DNA of 64,000 nucleotides from Heloderma charlesbogerti (GCA_026122225.1 JANEZZ010001951.1:930001-994000); one strand, 5' to 3'; counted from the first letter of the stretch, positions 11,094 through 22,955 are shown. Made by a program: numbers and translations. The notes: a model not told the origin generated them from the letters alone.

Positions 11094-11319
11094 CAGGGCC
11101 AGCCCTATTATTAGGCAGAGTGATGTTGGGTATTATGGAAGGGCAGCAATTGTCAGTTATTTAATGTATTGTTGTTGCTTTTTTTTTTTTTTTCACTGCC
11201 AGGGATTTTCTGCCTCAGGTGGCAAAATAAAATGGCTGGCCTTGGGTACGAAGCACCAAGAGTAGGGGTGACATGAGCTGCTCTGCCTCAGGATACAAAA
11301 TATCTTGGGCCAGCCCTGA
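11094..11319 (+). mobile_element. hAT-like nonautonomous element, CAGGGCcaGCCC termini
   Basis: It starts CAGGGCCAGCCC and ends GGGCCAGCCCTG, short inverted termini. The interior has 'tgtcagttatttaatgtatt', a T run and 'gattttctgcctcaggtgg', as in 6544-6776 and 63790-64000. Confidence 0.65.
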
Positions 11320-12088
11320 TAAGGTGAAAGAACACCTTTGTGGAATCCAACCCATGGTGAAGCATGTGGAAGGGCACCTTTGGATATACTTTTCTGAAGA
11401 GAATGTATTTGCTGAGGAAGAAACAGGCTCAGTCAAGAACTGTGTCATTTTTCCAGAGTGATGATGAGGTAATATTGCCCAGCCTCTGTCCTTAGCCCCA
11501 AGGGCTAAGAGAAAGACCCCTGGAGTAGTTAGTCATGCTTTTCCTTATCTGAATTAGAGATGTTATCACCTTTGATAAGACAAAGCTTTGGCTCGAGTCT
11601 CAATTGCCTAAAAGAATGTAATTGAAGAGATGCCCGATTGCAGATTGGTTGGTGGCAAAAGGGGAAACTCACTCTCTGCAGTTCTTTTCATCCATTTATT
11701 TACTCTAGTGACAGGTTTCCCTTCCCCCCTCAAGCTATTTCATCACAGATTGCAATCTGAGGATTTTTTTTTTTTTAAGTCAAAATAGATTCCTAAGTAA
11801 ATAAATTGTGGATTAGGGAGTAACGCTGACATGGAAGTGCCAAGAGATAATATATCTCTTCTGCTTTGCATGAATGCCTTGATGTATGGGCTTCACTGCG
11901 GAACCAAGCTGGCCATGCTGAGATTTTAAGAGGTAGTGTGGTGTAGTGGCCAGAAAGCTGGAGGGAGACAAACACCAGGCTTCGTAGCAGCATACCTTCA
12001 GGGTTGTTTTCGTTCCCTCTGTACCTTATCTCTAAAACGGGAATATTGAGTCCTTATTGGTGAGTGTGAAAAACAGTGAGACTACAAA
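11320..12088. other. Intergenic sequence with a decayed SINE head
   Basis: Around 11936-12050 'agtgtggtgtagtggccagaaagctgg' resembles the SINE head at 44406, followed by poorly conserved sequence. Nothing else is recognised. Confidence 0.4.
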
Positions 12089-12403
12089 TAAGAACAGAAC
12101 ATAAGAACATACGAAGAGCAGTGCTGGATCAGACCAAAGGTCTCTCTAGCCTACCGTTCTGTTCCCGCAGTGACCAGATAAATTCCTCTGAGAAGCCCAC
12201 AAGTAGGACATGAGGGCAACAGTACCTTCCTGCTCATTTCCCCTAGCAACTGAAGGAATATATAATCATTATGACTAGCAGCCACTGATAGTCTTAACCT
12301 CCATGCATTTGCCTAATCCCGCTTTAAAGCCATTCAAGATGGTGGCCATCACGACATCTTGTGGTAGCAAATTCCATAGTTTAACTAGGTGCTGTGTGAA
12401 GTG
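12089..12403 (-). mobile_element. CR1-type LINE 3' end
   Basis: This is the reverse complement of the CR1 3' end at 8671-9000. It starts with 'gaacataagaacat', the inverted terminal motif, and continues through 'gctggatcagaccaaaggtc' to 'ccatagtttaactaggtgctg'. It is truncated at about 12403. Confidence 0.75.
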
Positions 12404-13268
12404 CATTACGTACTCACTGTGGGCAAAAATACACATAAAAGAAGAAGATAGGTCTGCAGACAAAAGTGGCAACCCTGTGTCACATTCCACTTCTCGTGCC
12501 GTAATGTCTGCTTCGACTTGCCCCATGCCCTGATGTCATGATGATCTGCATTTACCCATGCCAGGTCCACATCACTGGATGTCATGGGCAGGGAAATGCA
12601 CAGTGTTACAAGTTCCACAAATGACCCCCCCCACACACACACACACACTAAAAACACACACTGTGCTTTTTTTTCTTTTTTTACTGTAGCCTCTTTTATC
12701 TGCATATGAGTGAAAGAACAACTGTTCTAATGGGAAAACTGCATTTTTAAATTATGCCTACTTGTGTCACAGAAAGCATCATGCTAGAAAACACATTCAC
12801 ATAAGAGAGAACAACTCTTTCAAGACGGTTCTTTCCATCTGCAGGCTTTATAACACTTCGCATCAAAAATACTTTCTAAAGAAATACCTGCTGACCAATT
12901 TAATCAAAGGCACATTTTTCATTGATTAAAATAGTTTGTAATCATTTAATCAGATTAAGAATGTTGCAACCCTATTTAAAACCACCTCAGTGTTTCTCCT
13001 TTGCTGTTACACTTTTTCCTCAGAAACTGATATTTATGAGTTATAATACTCTTTTCGTGTTTGCTTTGCTGAATGCATTTCTCTTGGCTAGCCACAAGCT
13101 TATAATCATGCCTGATGCAAGTAGGACAGGAAACGAAGGACGCTCCAAGGGTTCATTTCAGAAATTGAAAGTCGTCACTCACAAATGTGGATGCCCAGGT
13201 TTCGGTGGTGGCCAGGAGTGTGCTTGTGCAGCTGAGGCTACTGCATCAACTGCACACCTTCCTCAAGA
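12404..13268. other. Intergenic sequence, no gene recognised
   Basis: A short C/CA run lies near 12627-12648. No exon or confident repeat was recognised otherwise. Confidence 0.4.
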
Positions 13269-13937
13269 TGTCTGATTAGGTGATGGTCACACATGCCTTA
13301 GCTGCATCCTGTTTGGACTACTGTAACACACTTTACATGAGGCTTTCTTCGAAAATTGTTCAGGAACTTTAGTTGGTCTCGAATGCTGCAACCAGTCTCT
13401 TGACCGGGGCCGGTTACACGGAGCATGTGACTCCCTTGTTACAACAGCTTCACTGGCTACCAGTCTCTTTCCAGGCAGAATTCAAAGTGCTGGTTATGAC
13501 TTATAAAGCCCTATATGGCTTGGGACCAGGCTACTTGAAAGACTGCTTTCTACCATACAAGCCTGCCTGGATCCTAAGCTCTTTGGGAGATGCCTTTCTT
13601 TTCAGACCACCACCTTCAGAGGTGAATTGGGTTGGGATGCAAAAGAGGGCTTTCTTGGTGATGGCTCCCAGGCTGTGGAACTCCCTGCCAAGGGAGGCTA
13701 GGCTCCTTCCTCCCTGCTGTTCTCCCACTGACAGGCAAAGACCTTTTTACTCAAGCAGGCTTTTGACATGTAAGTGGGTCTGTTGGGTTGGATGCACTTT
13801 TTATTCTGTTATTGTTGTGTGTGTTTTTAATTGAATTTTAATGCATTTGTTTTATTATTGTTTCAATCAAGTTTTATTTATGATTGTAAGCCACCTTGAG
13901 TGCCATTTTTTTTGGTAGAAAGGCATGGTACAAAACA

Positions 13938-13971
<34 letters not shown>
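13269..13971 (+). mobile_element. L2-type LINE 3' end
   Basis: The frame at 13373-13834 encodes the C-terminal part of an L2-type ORF2 ('LHWLPVSFQAEFKVLVMTYK' and 'APRLWNSLPRE'). The 3' UTR has 'tgtaagccaccttgagtgcc' and a (CAAT)n tail at 13938-13970. The RT catalytic motifs are not present. It is 5'-truncated. Confidence 0.8.
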
Positions 13972-13979
13972 CACTTAGC

Positions 13980-14505
13980 TAGAGATATCACAGGAGTCCA
14001 GGCAGACTCCCACACACTCAGCTTCCCAGACTCCAGTCTGTGGACTGCCACGCTTGCCCAACTCAGCACTTGCTAAGCCAGGCAAGCGCAGTAGTTCCCA
14101 CTGGTCTGCTGAGCCACCATTTTGTATTAAAATGGTGGCTCAGCCTTTTTCGTAAATCCCCATTTACGCAAATGGCAGCTGTAAAGGGGCCATTTATGCA
14201 AGATTATAAGTATAAATTGACCATTAACACCTGTAATCTTGCATAAATGGCTGCTTTACAGCCACCATTTGTGTAAATAGGGTTCTACAAAAAGGGCAGA
14301 GCGGCCATTTTAGGCAAAATGGGGGCTCAGCAAGGAATCAGGAAGCCACATGGCACTTGCGGACTGACTGGTGGCTTGCCAGGTGCGGCTTGCCAGGTGC
14401 GGCTTGCCAGGCAGCTTGCTGGGGTCAAAGAAGAATTTCAGACCAAGGGTCTGGTGAGCGGCAAGTGGTGTGTGGTGCAGATGGGGGTTAGTTTGGCCAT
14501 CCCTA
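13980..14505. mobile_element. hAT-like fold-back element with internal hairpins
   Basis: Candidate 8-bp target duplications flank it: CACTTAGC at 13972-13979 and CGCTTAGC at 14506-14513 (7 of 8 match). The termini are TAGAGATATC and GGCCATCCCTA (inverted TAGGGATGGCC). Inside are a hairpin with perfect 16-bp arms (14108-14123 and 14129-14144, 5-base loop) and a larger one with arms at about 14158-14206 and 14234-14282, including 18-bp perfect arms at 14189-14206 and 14234-14251. A 'gcttgccaggtgcg' repeat occurs near 14374-14412. It inserted at the end of the L2 tail. No protein is encoded. Confidence 0.7.
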
Positions 14506-15047
14506 CGCTTAGCAAGTGTCTGGATAGCCACCTAGATACAATGCAGGTGTGGGCAGAAGATAGATCTGGACCTACTAGTAGATCTTTGGATGATTCGAAG
14601 TATATTGGCAAGGTTTGCTGACTTCCAATTGTTTAACAACAAAAGCAACAAAAGGAGCCCTATGTGCCCCCTAAATTATTCTACTGAAATGAAGAAAGCC
14701 TGGGAGGAAGCAGGAGTGGATTTTTGTGTGGAAGGCCTGGGGGCTCTATTCACTTCTGCTATTAAAAAACAATTTCATGGGCTCAGAATTCTTTAATTCT
14801 AAGCGTATGTCTTTGCACAGGCTCCAGCTGGCGGATCTCTGGATTCTAATAATTCAGATTGGAATTTGGATCCGGATCCAAAGCAGCGCACAGCCCTAAA
14901 ACTAATGGCCATGAAGAAATGAGAAGACACAAGACAAGGGAAATGTGGAGTGAAAAGGGCAGGTACAGTATGGACTGAGGCAAGATTTGTAGCACTAAGC
15001 TGAAAATGTGTACCAGCTTCCACAGCTGTGTTCACCAGCAGCACAAA
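14506..15047. other. Intergenic sequence, no gene recognised
   Basis: No exon or confident repeat was recognised before the nested element begins at 15048. Confidence 0.4.
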
Positions 15048-16344
15048 TAGGAATGTCAGAGGAATCCACCCAGGGGGTGGTTCGCTGAGCTTTCAGCAGC
15101 TCAGCCCCCAGGACTTTGGCTCATTTCCTCATGAGATGGCCTGACCTGATCTGCATCGAGTCAGGCCAGCTCACAGATTTCCCGGCTTTTAAATTTTTGT
15201 AAATAGAAATTTGTGCGAACTGCAACTGTAATTTGTGTAGTTTGTGCAATTTGTGGCTGCAATTTGCACAAAATTCGATTTACATTTTAAATGTACCATT
15301 GGTGTACTGCCCACCCTGCTCCTCAACAGACTCCCTAGGTGAGCTGACTGAGGTGGTCTCGGGTGTGCTGCTGAGATCCCCCAGACTGTTGGTTCTGCGG
15401 GATGTCAACATTCATGCTGAGGGCACCTTGTCTGGGGAGGCTCAGGATTTCCATACTCTAGACCTGGTTTTCTCAAATGGACATGGAGATGGTGGTCTGA
15501 AGGTGGGGGACTTGGCATCAGTCCCTTTGTCATGGTCAGATCACTGCCTGCTGAGGTTGAGACTTACAGCAGCTTTTCCCCTCTGCAGGGGTGGGGGACC
15601 TATTAAGATGGTCCGGCCCCAGAGGCTAATGGATCTGGATGGTTTCCAGAGGGTTTGGGTGGGCAGGTTTCTGGCTGATATGGCCGGCGCTCCTGTCGAA
15701 GCCCTGATTGATCTGTGAAATACAGAAATGACCCGGGCAGTTGACACAATTGCTCCTGAATGCCCTCTCCAGAGTTGAGCTTGTACAGCTCCATGGTATA
15801 CTCCATGGTGAAAGTGATGAAACAAAAGAGGAGACAGCTTGAGTGCAGGTGGAGAAAAACTCCTCGTGGATGCAGTCGAAGCCTGGTATGTGCCTATGGC
15901 CAGGTATATTCAAAGGCAGTGAGAGCAGCAAGGAAAAAATATTTCACTGCCTCTATTCAATCGCCCATATGCCGCCCAGCGGAGCTTTTTAGGGTTGTCT
16001 GGGGCCTTTTACATTCTGGCCCTAAGGATGCTATGGAACCATCTGAGGCTTGCTGTAATGCACTGGCTAGACACTTCCAGAATAAAATCTTTTGCATCTG
16101 CCAGGACTTAGACTCCAGTACTACTGCAGGTGAATCTGGTGAGGTATCCAGAGCACAGTCTTGTCCAGTTTTCTTGGATGAGTTTTCTTGGATGGTACAG
16201 CTTGTGGACATGGGCAAGGTGCTTGGACAGGTTCGTACAACCATGTCCATTTGGATCCTTGCCCTTCTTGGCTAATAAAAACTAGCAGGGAAGGAACAGC
16301 TGGCTGGGCTAGGGAGGTGATTAATGCCTTTGTGAGAGGGAGTG

Positions 16345-17083
16345 GTCCCGAGAATTCCACGATGGATCTCAGTGAGGCCGAATGCCAGTGCATTTGGGCC
16401 CCCGAAATCCATCGTGGAACGAAGCCCCTGCCCCCCCAACCCACGAAAGGTGCGCGGGACGAAGTCCCCGCCGCCCCCAACCCACAAAAGGCATGCGAAA
16501 CGGAGCACTTACCTGCTCCCATCCGCGCTGCTTTGCGAATGGCGGCCGTCCTGCAGCCGCCATTTGCTTCTTCTTCATAGCCATGATAGGCTACGTAAAT
16601 ACTTACGTAGCCTATCACGGCTAACTCAGGGACGCCATTTGCGTCCCTGTGGAGGCCGTGATAGGCTACGTAAGTATTTACGTAGCCTATCACGGCAGGG
16701 GGGAAAAACCCCCAGTGTACACAAATGGCAGTAGCCGCCGCCATTTGGGTACACTGGTTTCCCCCCCCCCCGCCATGATAGGCTACGTAAATATTTACAT
16801 AGCCTATCACGGCTAAATACAGGGACGCAAATGGCAGTGGCTACAACAGCCGCCATTTGCGTCCCTGCAGGGCTGCCCAGCGGCCGGATGTCCGGCTGCG
16901 GGCGGCCAGAGTTGGCCAGCGGCTCCGCGGCTTGGCCGCAGAGCGGAGCTGGCCGGGCAGGATTCTGGGTGGGAGGACCGGATCGCCTCCTCCCCCGTCG
17001 AGGATTCCGGGGGGAGGGATGGAGCGCCTCCCCCCCCAGCGGAAGCAGAACGGAACGGAAGGTAAGTGTTCTGTCCATCCCTA
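16345..17083. mobile_element. GC-rich hairpin-chain element nested in L2 (fold-back hAT-like)
   Basis: The block separates L2 coding sequence ending at about 16344 from the part resuming at 17084. The right end CCATCCCTA matches the fold-back elements at 13980 and 31525. The flanking 8-mer GGTACCAA (17084-17091) resembles GGTCCCGA (16345-16352, 6 of 8), so the left edge is uncertain. A hairpin with 13-bp perfect arms (16355-16367 and 16407-16419) precedes the palindrome string. It is far more GC- and CpG-rich than its host, which suggests a young insertion or a different mutational history. No protein is encoded. Confidence 0.6.
16535..16867. repeat. String of alternating palindromes, three copies of a 42-bp near-perfect palindrome
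   Basis: Three 42-bp palindromes with core GATAGGCTACGTAA occur at 16580-16621, 16655-16696 and 16772-16813, with 2, 1 and 2 mismatches between arms. Between and around them are further hairpins: CAGGGACGC arms at 16627-16635 and 16641-16649, CCAGTGTAC-type arms within 16712-16757, 16-bp perfect arms at 16820-16835 and 16852-16867, and imperfect arms at 16535-16567. Peptide frames repeating 'GYVNTYVAYHG' are simply translations of the palindrome. Confidence 0.9.
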
Positions 17084-18849
17084 GGTACCAAGCTGCCTGA
17101 AAGGGATGGTGGTGAGACCGCTCCTGAAGAAATCCTCTCCAGATCCAGAAATCTTTAATAATTATGGGTCAGTTGCAAATGTTCCATTCCTGGGCAAGGT
17201 CCTTGAGCGAGTGGTTGCCAACCAGCTCCAGGCACTCTTGGATGTGACCAGTTATCTGGATCCATTTCAGTCAGGGTTCAGGCCAGGTTTTGGCACAGAA
17301 ACATCCTTGGTTACCCTGTATGATGACCTATGTCGGGAGAGAGACAGGGGGAGTGTGACCCTGTTGATTCTCCTTGATCTCTCAGCAGCTTTCGATACCA
17401 TCGACCATGGTATCCTTCTGGGACAGCTCTCTGAGCTGGGAGTGGGAGGCACTGCATTGCAATGGTTTCGCTCCTACTTGGAGGGTTGGCTCCAGAACGT
17501 GGTGCTTGGGAAACATTGCTTGGCCCCATGGATTCTCCAATGTGGGGTTCCATGGGGTCAGTTTTGTCCCCCATGCTGTTCAGCATCTACATAAAACCAT
17601 TGAATGCAGTCATCCAGAGTTTTGGAGTATATTGTCATCAGTATGCTGATGACATGCAGCTGTGTTTCATCTTCTTCAGGTGAGGCTGTGGATGTGCTGA
17701 ATCAGTACTTGGCTGCGACAATGGACTGGATGAGGGCTAATAAACTGAAACTCAATCCAGACAAGACTGAGATGCTGTTAGTGGATAGTTCTGCTGACTG
17801 GATGGTGTTCAACCTGTTCCAGATGGGGTTGCACTCCCCCTGAAGGAGCAGGTCTGTAGCTTGGGGGTCCTCCTGGAACCATCTTTGTCACTTGAGGTTC
17901 AGGTGGCCTCAGTGGCATGGAGTACCTTCTACTAACTTTGGTTGGTGGCCTAGCTATGCCCCTATCTGGACAGGGATAACCTGGCTTCAGTTGTCTATGC
18001 TCTGGTAACCTCCAAGTTAGGTTACTGCAATGCACTCTACGCGGGGCTGCCTTTGAAGATGGTTCGGAAGCAGCAGCTCATGCAAAATGCAGTGGCCAGA
18101 TTGCTAATGGGGACCAGAAGGTCCAAACATACAAGACTGACTCTGGCCTGCTTGCACTGGCTGCCTATATGCTTTAGAGCTCAATTCAAGGTGCTGGTTT
18201 TAACCTATAAAGCAATACATGGCTTGGGACCACAATACCTGATGGCATGCCTCTCCCGAAACGAACCTACCTGTACACTATGTTCAGCATCTAAAGTCCT
18301 TCTCCAAGTGCCTCCTCCAAGGGAAGCTCAGAAGGCAGCATTGAGGGAGAGGGCCTTCTCAGTGGTGGCCCCCCATCTGTGGAACAAGCTCCCTGATGAG
18401 GTCAGCCTGGTGCCAACATTATTATCTTTTCAGTGCCAGGTTAAGACCTATCTCTTTTCCCAGGCATTTGTCAGCACATGATGAGTTTTAATCAGTCCTG
18501 GATGTGTCTTTATTTATGACTGACAGTTCAATGTTGTTTTTAGTTATATGTTGCTTGTGTATATTGCCTGAGTGCTTTTATGTGCTTTTTTGTAAATAGC
18601 TTTTAAACTTTTAAAATTGTATTTAATGTTTTAACTTCTGTAACTTGCCCAGAGAGCTTTGGCTATGGGGCGGTATAGAAATGCAATAAAGAAATAAAAT
18701 TAATTAAAAAAAACAATGAAATGTTCCTGGATTTTGGGGGAAAACTGGAAATGCAAGCTGAGCCAAGGGCCCCACAGAAATCCGGCAAGCCCCCCAAAGG
18801 GCTGGATTTCCCAGTGACAGACATCCCTATGCACAAATAAGGAGGATTT

Positions 18850-19120
18850 TCAGCAATTAAACAGCAATTGAGTACATCTTACCATAGTGGGGAAGACTGT
18901 GACCAGGTGACCTGTGTGCCTGCTGTCCAGGTGCTAAGTGTTGATGATCAACTTCAAGGGCCCTGCTCTCCTTTCTTGTGGTTTTTTAATCTTTAAACTG
19001 GATTTGGACTAGACAGCTCTTCCAAAAGGGACCACTTCTAAACAAGAGCCATCCTCTGGCAGTCCTTAACACAGAATAATGTCCTCTGTAAAGTAGGATA
19101 CATGGTCTTCCTAGATACGG
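18850..19120 (+). mobile_element. DNA-element-like repeat, same family as 1044-1420
   Basis: It shares 'gaagactgtgacc.ggtgacctgtgtgcc' and 'ctgtccaggtgcta' with 1044-1420, then 'cctctggcagtcctt' and 'tcctctgtaaa'. The termini are not preserved. Confidence 0.55.
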
Positions 19121-20564
19121 TGGGAGTATTTTTTTGTTTGTTTCTCTTCTACTTTTAAACTTAATTCTCTCCACCAGTCACAAGAGAGCTTCAATCAGCA
19201 ACTCAGGGAGCAACCATGTTCCCCCATAATGGCTCCTTTTAAATGATGCTATGTCATGACATAGTATCATTACAGGAACATTACTGGGAAAACAGATGGT
19301 GCCCCCATTGAGAGGAGGATAGAGGCTTTTTGCAGTAGCATTGTTAAATCCAGAGTTAAATCTATGTAAACTGGCTGTACGTCCCACTGAATTTAGGTTA
19401 GCTTGCTTACAGGTGAATGTGCTAGATTCTTAGCCTATGCTGACAACACTGCCTAGATTTTCTATGCATACAAATCTGGACGTTTAAAAGAAAACTTAAA
19501 GAAAACCCTCTAACTAGCTCTGGATGAAAACAAACACAAATTTAGTACATGCAGCATTTCTGTGGGGCACCACCACTTTAATGGAGGGTTCACCCTCTTG
19601 AAAGTGGAAGATAGGCTTAGAAATTTATTTGGGAAGAAACTGTAAAGTCTGAATGAAAGAAGAAATTAGGAAATTGAATTATTTGTTTAAAGCCTATTGT
19701 ATGTACCTTGCTTTAAAAAGGCCTTTATTACAATGGGTAATAAAGTAATTTAAGCCACAAGCTAAAGTACAAACCCATTAAAGCAGCAATCACGTTGCAA
19801 TCCTATGCAAACATACCTGGAAGTAAACCCCAACTGAAGACAGTGGGACTTCCAAGTAAACAAGCACTGGATTGCGTTGCACTTCAGTAAATGAACCTTC
19901 ATACTGAGTGAGCAAAATCATAAGCAAATAAAACCTACCTAGTGAACTCACAACCTCGGGCAAGTCATTGTAATATTACTGCTATTATTATTTCAACTTT
20001 TGACTATTTCATAATTTCTCGGGACCGTATATCTATTTTCTCATGGTTGTAAACATTGTTCTAGTGAATCTAGGCTCTTTCTAGTTTGCGATTCTAATTT
20101 TACCCTTGAAAATCCATGCCAAACATGTATTTAGAGAGGGACACAAGAAACCTTTTATTTAGGTAGACATTTATGATGTAGCCTCATTTTAATCTCATAG
20201 CTGCTTCACTGTAATAATGTGGGGAAGAGATGGGGATCATATTCTGGGGAATCACCAAAAATGTTTGGAGAAAGCTGATCTACAAATCAGCTAACCAAGC
20301 CAGAAGTCCTAGGATTTGTTGATTTGATGCTCTTCGCCTCAGTGGGTTGATCAGCTTAAATTTAATCATCTTATCCTGCAAGGGCAAAGCATAACCATAA
20401 AAACAAATGTTGTTGTGTGAGCGAGCTACCCTTTTGGATGCAATCCCTTATGCACAAAGGGTTGCTGCATGAAAGAAAATCTTTCAAACCTCTGAAGGTG
20501 CAGCAATTTTCCTCTTGTACCACATGGATTCTGTGGAACAGATAGTCTGTACTGTCTGCTTTGA
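19121..20564. other. AT-rich intergenic sequence with one MITE-like relic
   Basis: A palindromic relic at about 19793-19880 ('gcaatcctatgcaaacatacctggaagtaa' ... 'actggattgcgttg') resembles the copies at 60357 and 62163. The rest has no recognised repeat or exon. Confidence 0.45.
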
Positions 20565-20690
20565 CACTGAAGGCTGCCTTATACCCAGTCAGGCCATTGG
20601 TCCATCTAGCTCAGTAGTGTCCACACAGACTGTCAGCAACTCTCCAGGGTTTGAGGCAGGATTCTTCCACAGCCCTACCTAGTGCCGGCT
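20565..20690 (-). mobile_element. SINE 3' part, family of 2304-2515
   Basis: Reverse orientation: 'ggctgccttatacccagtcaggccattggtccatctagctcag' through 'cagcaactctccagggtttgaggcagg'. The tRNA-like head is missing, apparently replaced by the DNA element that follows. Confidence 0.6.
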
Positions 20691-21046
20691 CCATGTTTTT
20701 GAGGGCCCTTGGCCCTCAGTGGGCTCTCTCACTCAACGAGTCCACCTTCTTACAGCCATTGTCACCAGCTGTTATTGCTCCTCATCCTCTTTTCCATAAT
20801 TGCTACCACTTGCTTGCTTGACAGGCAGATAGCCAGGGAGCAAGTAGGCAGTGGCATCTCCTGCTCCTTCTCACAACCCCTGTCATCTGTGCCAGAGCAA
20901 AAGGCAGGTGAACAAGCAGGTTGCAATGGCGAAGAGGAGGAACAACTCCAGGGGGCTCTGGTCAGTGGGCCCCTGCTGGGACATGACCCTTTGGCAGGTG
21001 CCCAACCATACCTACTGTTGACGCTGGCCCTGGCCCTATCTAGAGA
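20682..21046 (-). mobile_element. hAT-like repeat
   Basis: The left side 'ctagtgccggctcc' and right side 'gttgacgctggccctggccc' look like degenerate CAGGGC-type termini. The frame at 20709-21059 has no domain. The family assignment is tentative. Confidence 0.4.
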
Positions 21047-21439
21047 TGCCTGGGCTTGATGTTGGGACCATTTGTATGCAATATATGTGCTCTACTATTG
21101 AATTACTGCACCTCCCCAAGAAAGATGGTCATCCTGGGGCAGGGCTGGTGGTCTTTATACTACAAAGAACAAGTATGTGCCTTAAGGCAACCGAGATTTT
21201 CTGCACTGAAATATGCTGAGCTACACAGCCTGTCTGTATGACATGACAAATTAAGAAAATGTATGTATTTTATTCAGTTGAATTTATTCTGCAGTCTTTA
21301 CTATTTTGCATAATGTCTGTTACTTCCGCTAGTCATAGGGCTGGCTAAAGAGTTATGCTGTGCACTGACACCGCCCACACTTTGCAGAGCACTGAAGCCC
21401 CCGAGGGGTGGACAAATCTGTCTGTTTTTGTTTCTCTCT

Positions 21440-22045
21440 GTTTCTTATTTTTTCAATCTTAAATTTGGTTCATTCAAACATTGAGAAGGTGTGTGTGTTT
21501 TTTAAGAGTTTGCATGAAATGTGTATGCATTTCTGTGCACATTTCTCCTAATATATGCATTTTATATGCCATTTTGCAGAATATATACATGTTTGCAAGC
21601 ATTTTTTCTAATATAATGCATTTTAACTTTATTTCCCCTAACATATGCATTTTGGTATGCACTTTTCTCTAATATATACATTTTTGATGCATGTTTTGAT
21701 CAGAGAACTCCATTGCAAAATTCAGAGAAGTGCAAATTTCAAAGGATAACCAAGTTTCAGCTTGCATATTCATTCAAAAATACAAAATTAGGTAAGTTCA
21801 CAATAAACTGTGAACTTAGTGAATCCCTCTCCCCATTCCTAGTGAGTAGGGACCCTGTTTCACTAATGATGAATGAATAGCCCCTCATATACACATTTTT
21901 GTACTTTTTAAATTGAAGAACTCTGTTGCAACATTTGGAAAATTGCAAATTTTGAAGGATAACCGAGATTCAGTTTGCATATCAGTTTGAAAGTGTGAAG
22001 TTAGCTATGTTCTCGTTAAAATGTGAAATGAACAAATTTCTCCCC
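21440..22045. repeat. AT-rich repeat block with TATGCATTTT units and a direct duplication
   Basis: Units like 'ctaatatatgcatttt' recur about every 50 bases from 21540 to 21690. The segment 21697-21850 is imperfectly repeated at 21893-22045 ('gttgcaa.att..g.gaa.tgcaaatttcaaaggataacc'). Related wording occurs inside 60711-61168. It is probably a decayed DNA element. Confidence 0.5.
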
Positions 22046-22224
22046 TGACTCCTGGGAATCTTCTTCAGCCACCTCTCTGGCTTCTGAGATTTCACCAGTC
22101 GTTGTGATCTACGTAACATCAAGCATATCTTTACCACCACAAGGCCTGAAATTGGCTGTCAAGGATGGGGGCTTGCCCTCTCCCTTAAAAATGAAGTTCA
22201 CAGCTTGGCAGTGTTCCTGAATCA

Positions 22225-22955
22225 ATGCATCCTCCTGGATTATCAGGCAGAGGCTGTGACTGGAAGCTCATTCGATCACCTTCAGCTGATGATCCAGCTA
22301 CAACTCTTCCTGGGCCTTGCCACCATATATATGTGTTGTTAGCTTTTTGGCTGGTTGACTACTGTAAAGAACTATATGTGGGGCTGGCCATATATGCAGT
22401 TTGGAAATTTCAGCTGGCCTAAACATTTGGCAGCCAGATTGGTGAGTGTGCCTAGCCACCAAGAACATACAATGCCATTATTTCAGGTGCTCTGTTGGTT
22501 ACCTCATTGCTCCTGGGGTAACTTCAAGGTGCTGGTTCTTCACTTTAAAGCCTGAGTTTGGAACACTTGAAGGGGTCTGTCCTGCTGCATCCCCAATCCC
22601 AAAATTCAGCCAAAGGTGCCACCATCTTCAGGGGCTAGATTGCCTCCAACAATGAACAGTGTTGTCTGTTGCTGCTACACATTTATGGTAACCAGTACTG
22701 CTTGAAATTTGCCAGATTTGAGAGCTTGGCCCATTTAGACAGTCTTTTTCCTCTTTTAAAGTAGGCTTTTTAAATGTGTGATGGAGTTTAGTTTGCTCTA
22801 TATTAATATTCACCCTGCTGTTCAGAGAGTGCTGCAGATGTATTTCGTGTTTTCCCTTGTACATCTTTTTCCAGTTTTAATATTGTTGCCTGTGTTGAGA
22901 ACTTGCTGAGTTGAAAAATGGATTATAAATCCTCCATTCAATAAATAAAAAAACA
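22225..22955 (+). mobile_element. Decayed L2-type LINE 3' end
   Basis: Weak similarity to L2 ORF2 remains ('ttgactactgtaaagaactatatgtggggctggcc' and 'ttcaaggtgctggttcttcactttaaagcc'), followed by a T-rich 3' UTR and an 'aataaataaaaaa' tail. Many lesions suggest an old copy. Confidence 0.6.

Larger units (their letters stand above)
15295..18718 (+). mobile_element. L2-type LINE, ORF2 from endonuclease end to tail, itself interrupted
   Basis: It carries the C-terminal endonuclease region (15310-15580, with DVNIHAE and LDLVFS...SDH motifs), a linker, then reverse transcriptase (17106-17683, with FDTIDH and QYADD in different frames) and the C-terminal region (18053-18481). The 3' UTR ends in 'gcaataaagaaat'. 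Frames are broken at several points, so it is a pseudo-copy. A 6-bp AAATGT repeat flanks it at 15289-15294 and 18719-18724. About 740 bp at 16345-17083 is a later insertion. Confidence 0.8.
15048..18829 (-). mobile_element. hAT-like MITE split by an L2 insertion
   Basis: The outermost layer of a nest. The left end TAGGAATGTC (15048) and right end GACATCCCTA (18829) form 9/10 inverted termini. Flanking 8-mers AGCACAAA (15040-15047) and TGCACAAA (18830-18837) match at 7 of 8. The two surviving parts, 15048-15294 and 18719-18829, are related to the 43205-43508 element in reverse orientation (shared 'gtcaggccagct' and 'aaatagaaatttgtgc' stretches). The L2 was inserted later. Confidence 0.7.

Noticed and set aside
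16121..16810. 229-codon minus-strand frame with repeated GYVN(T/I)YVAYHG
   Set aside because: The repeats are translations of the 42-bp palindromes; reading either strand gives the same motif. No evidence of a protein.
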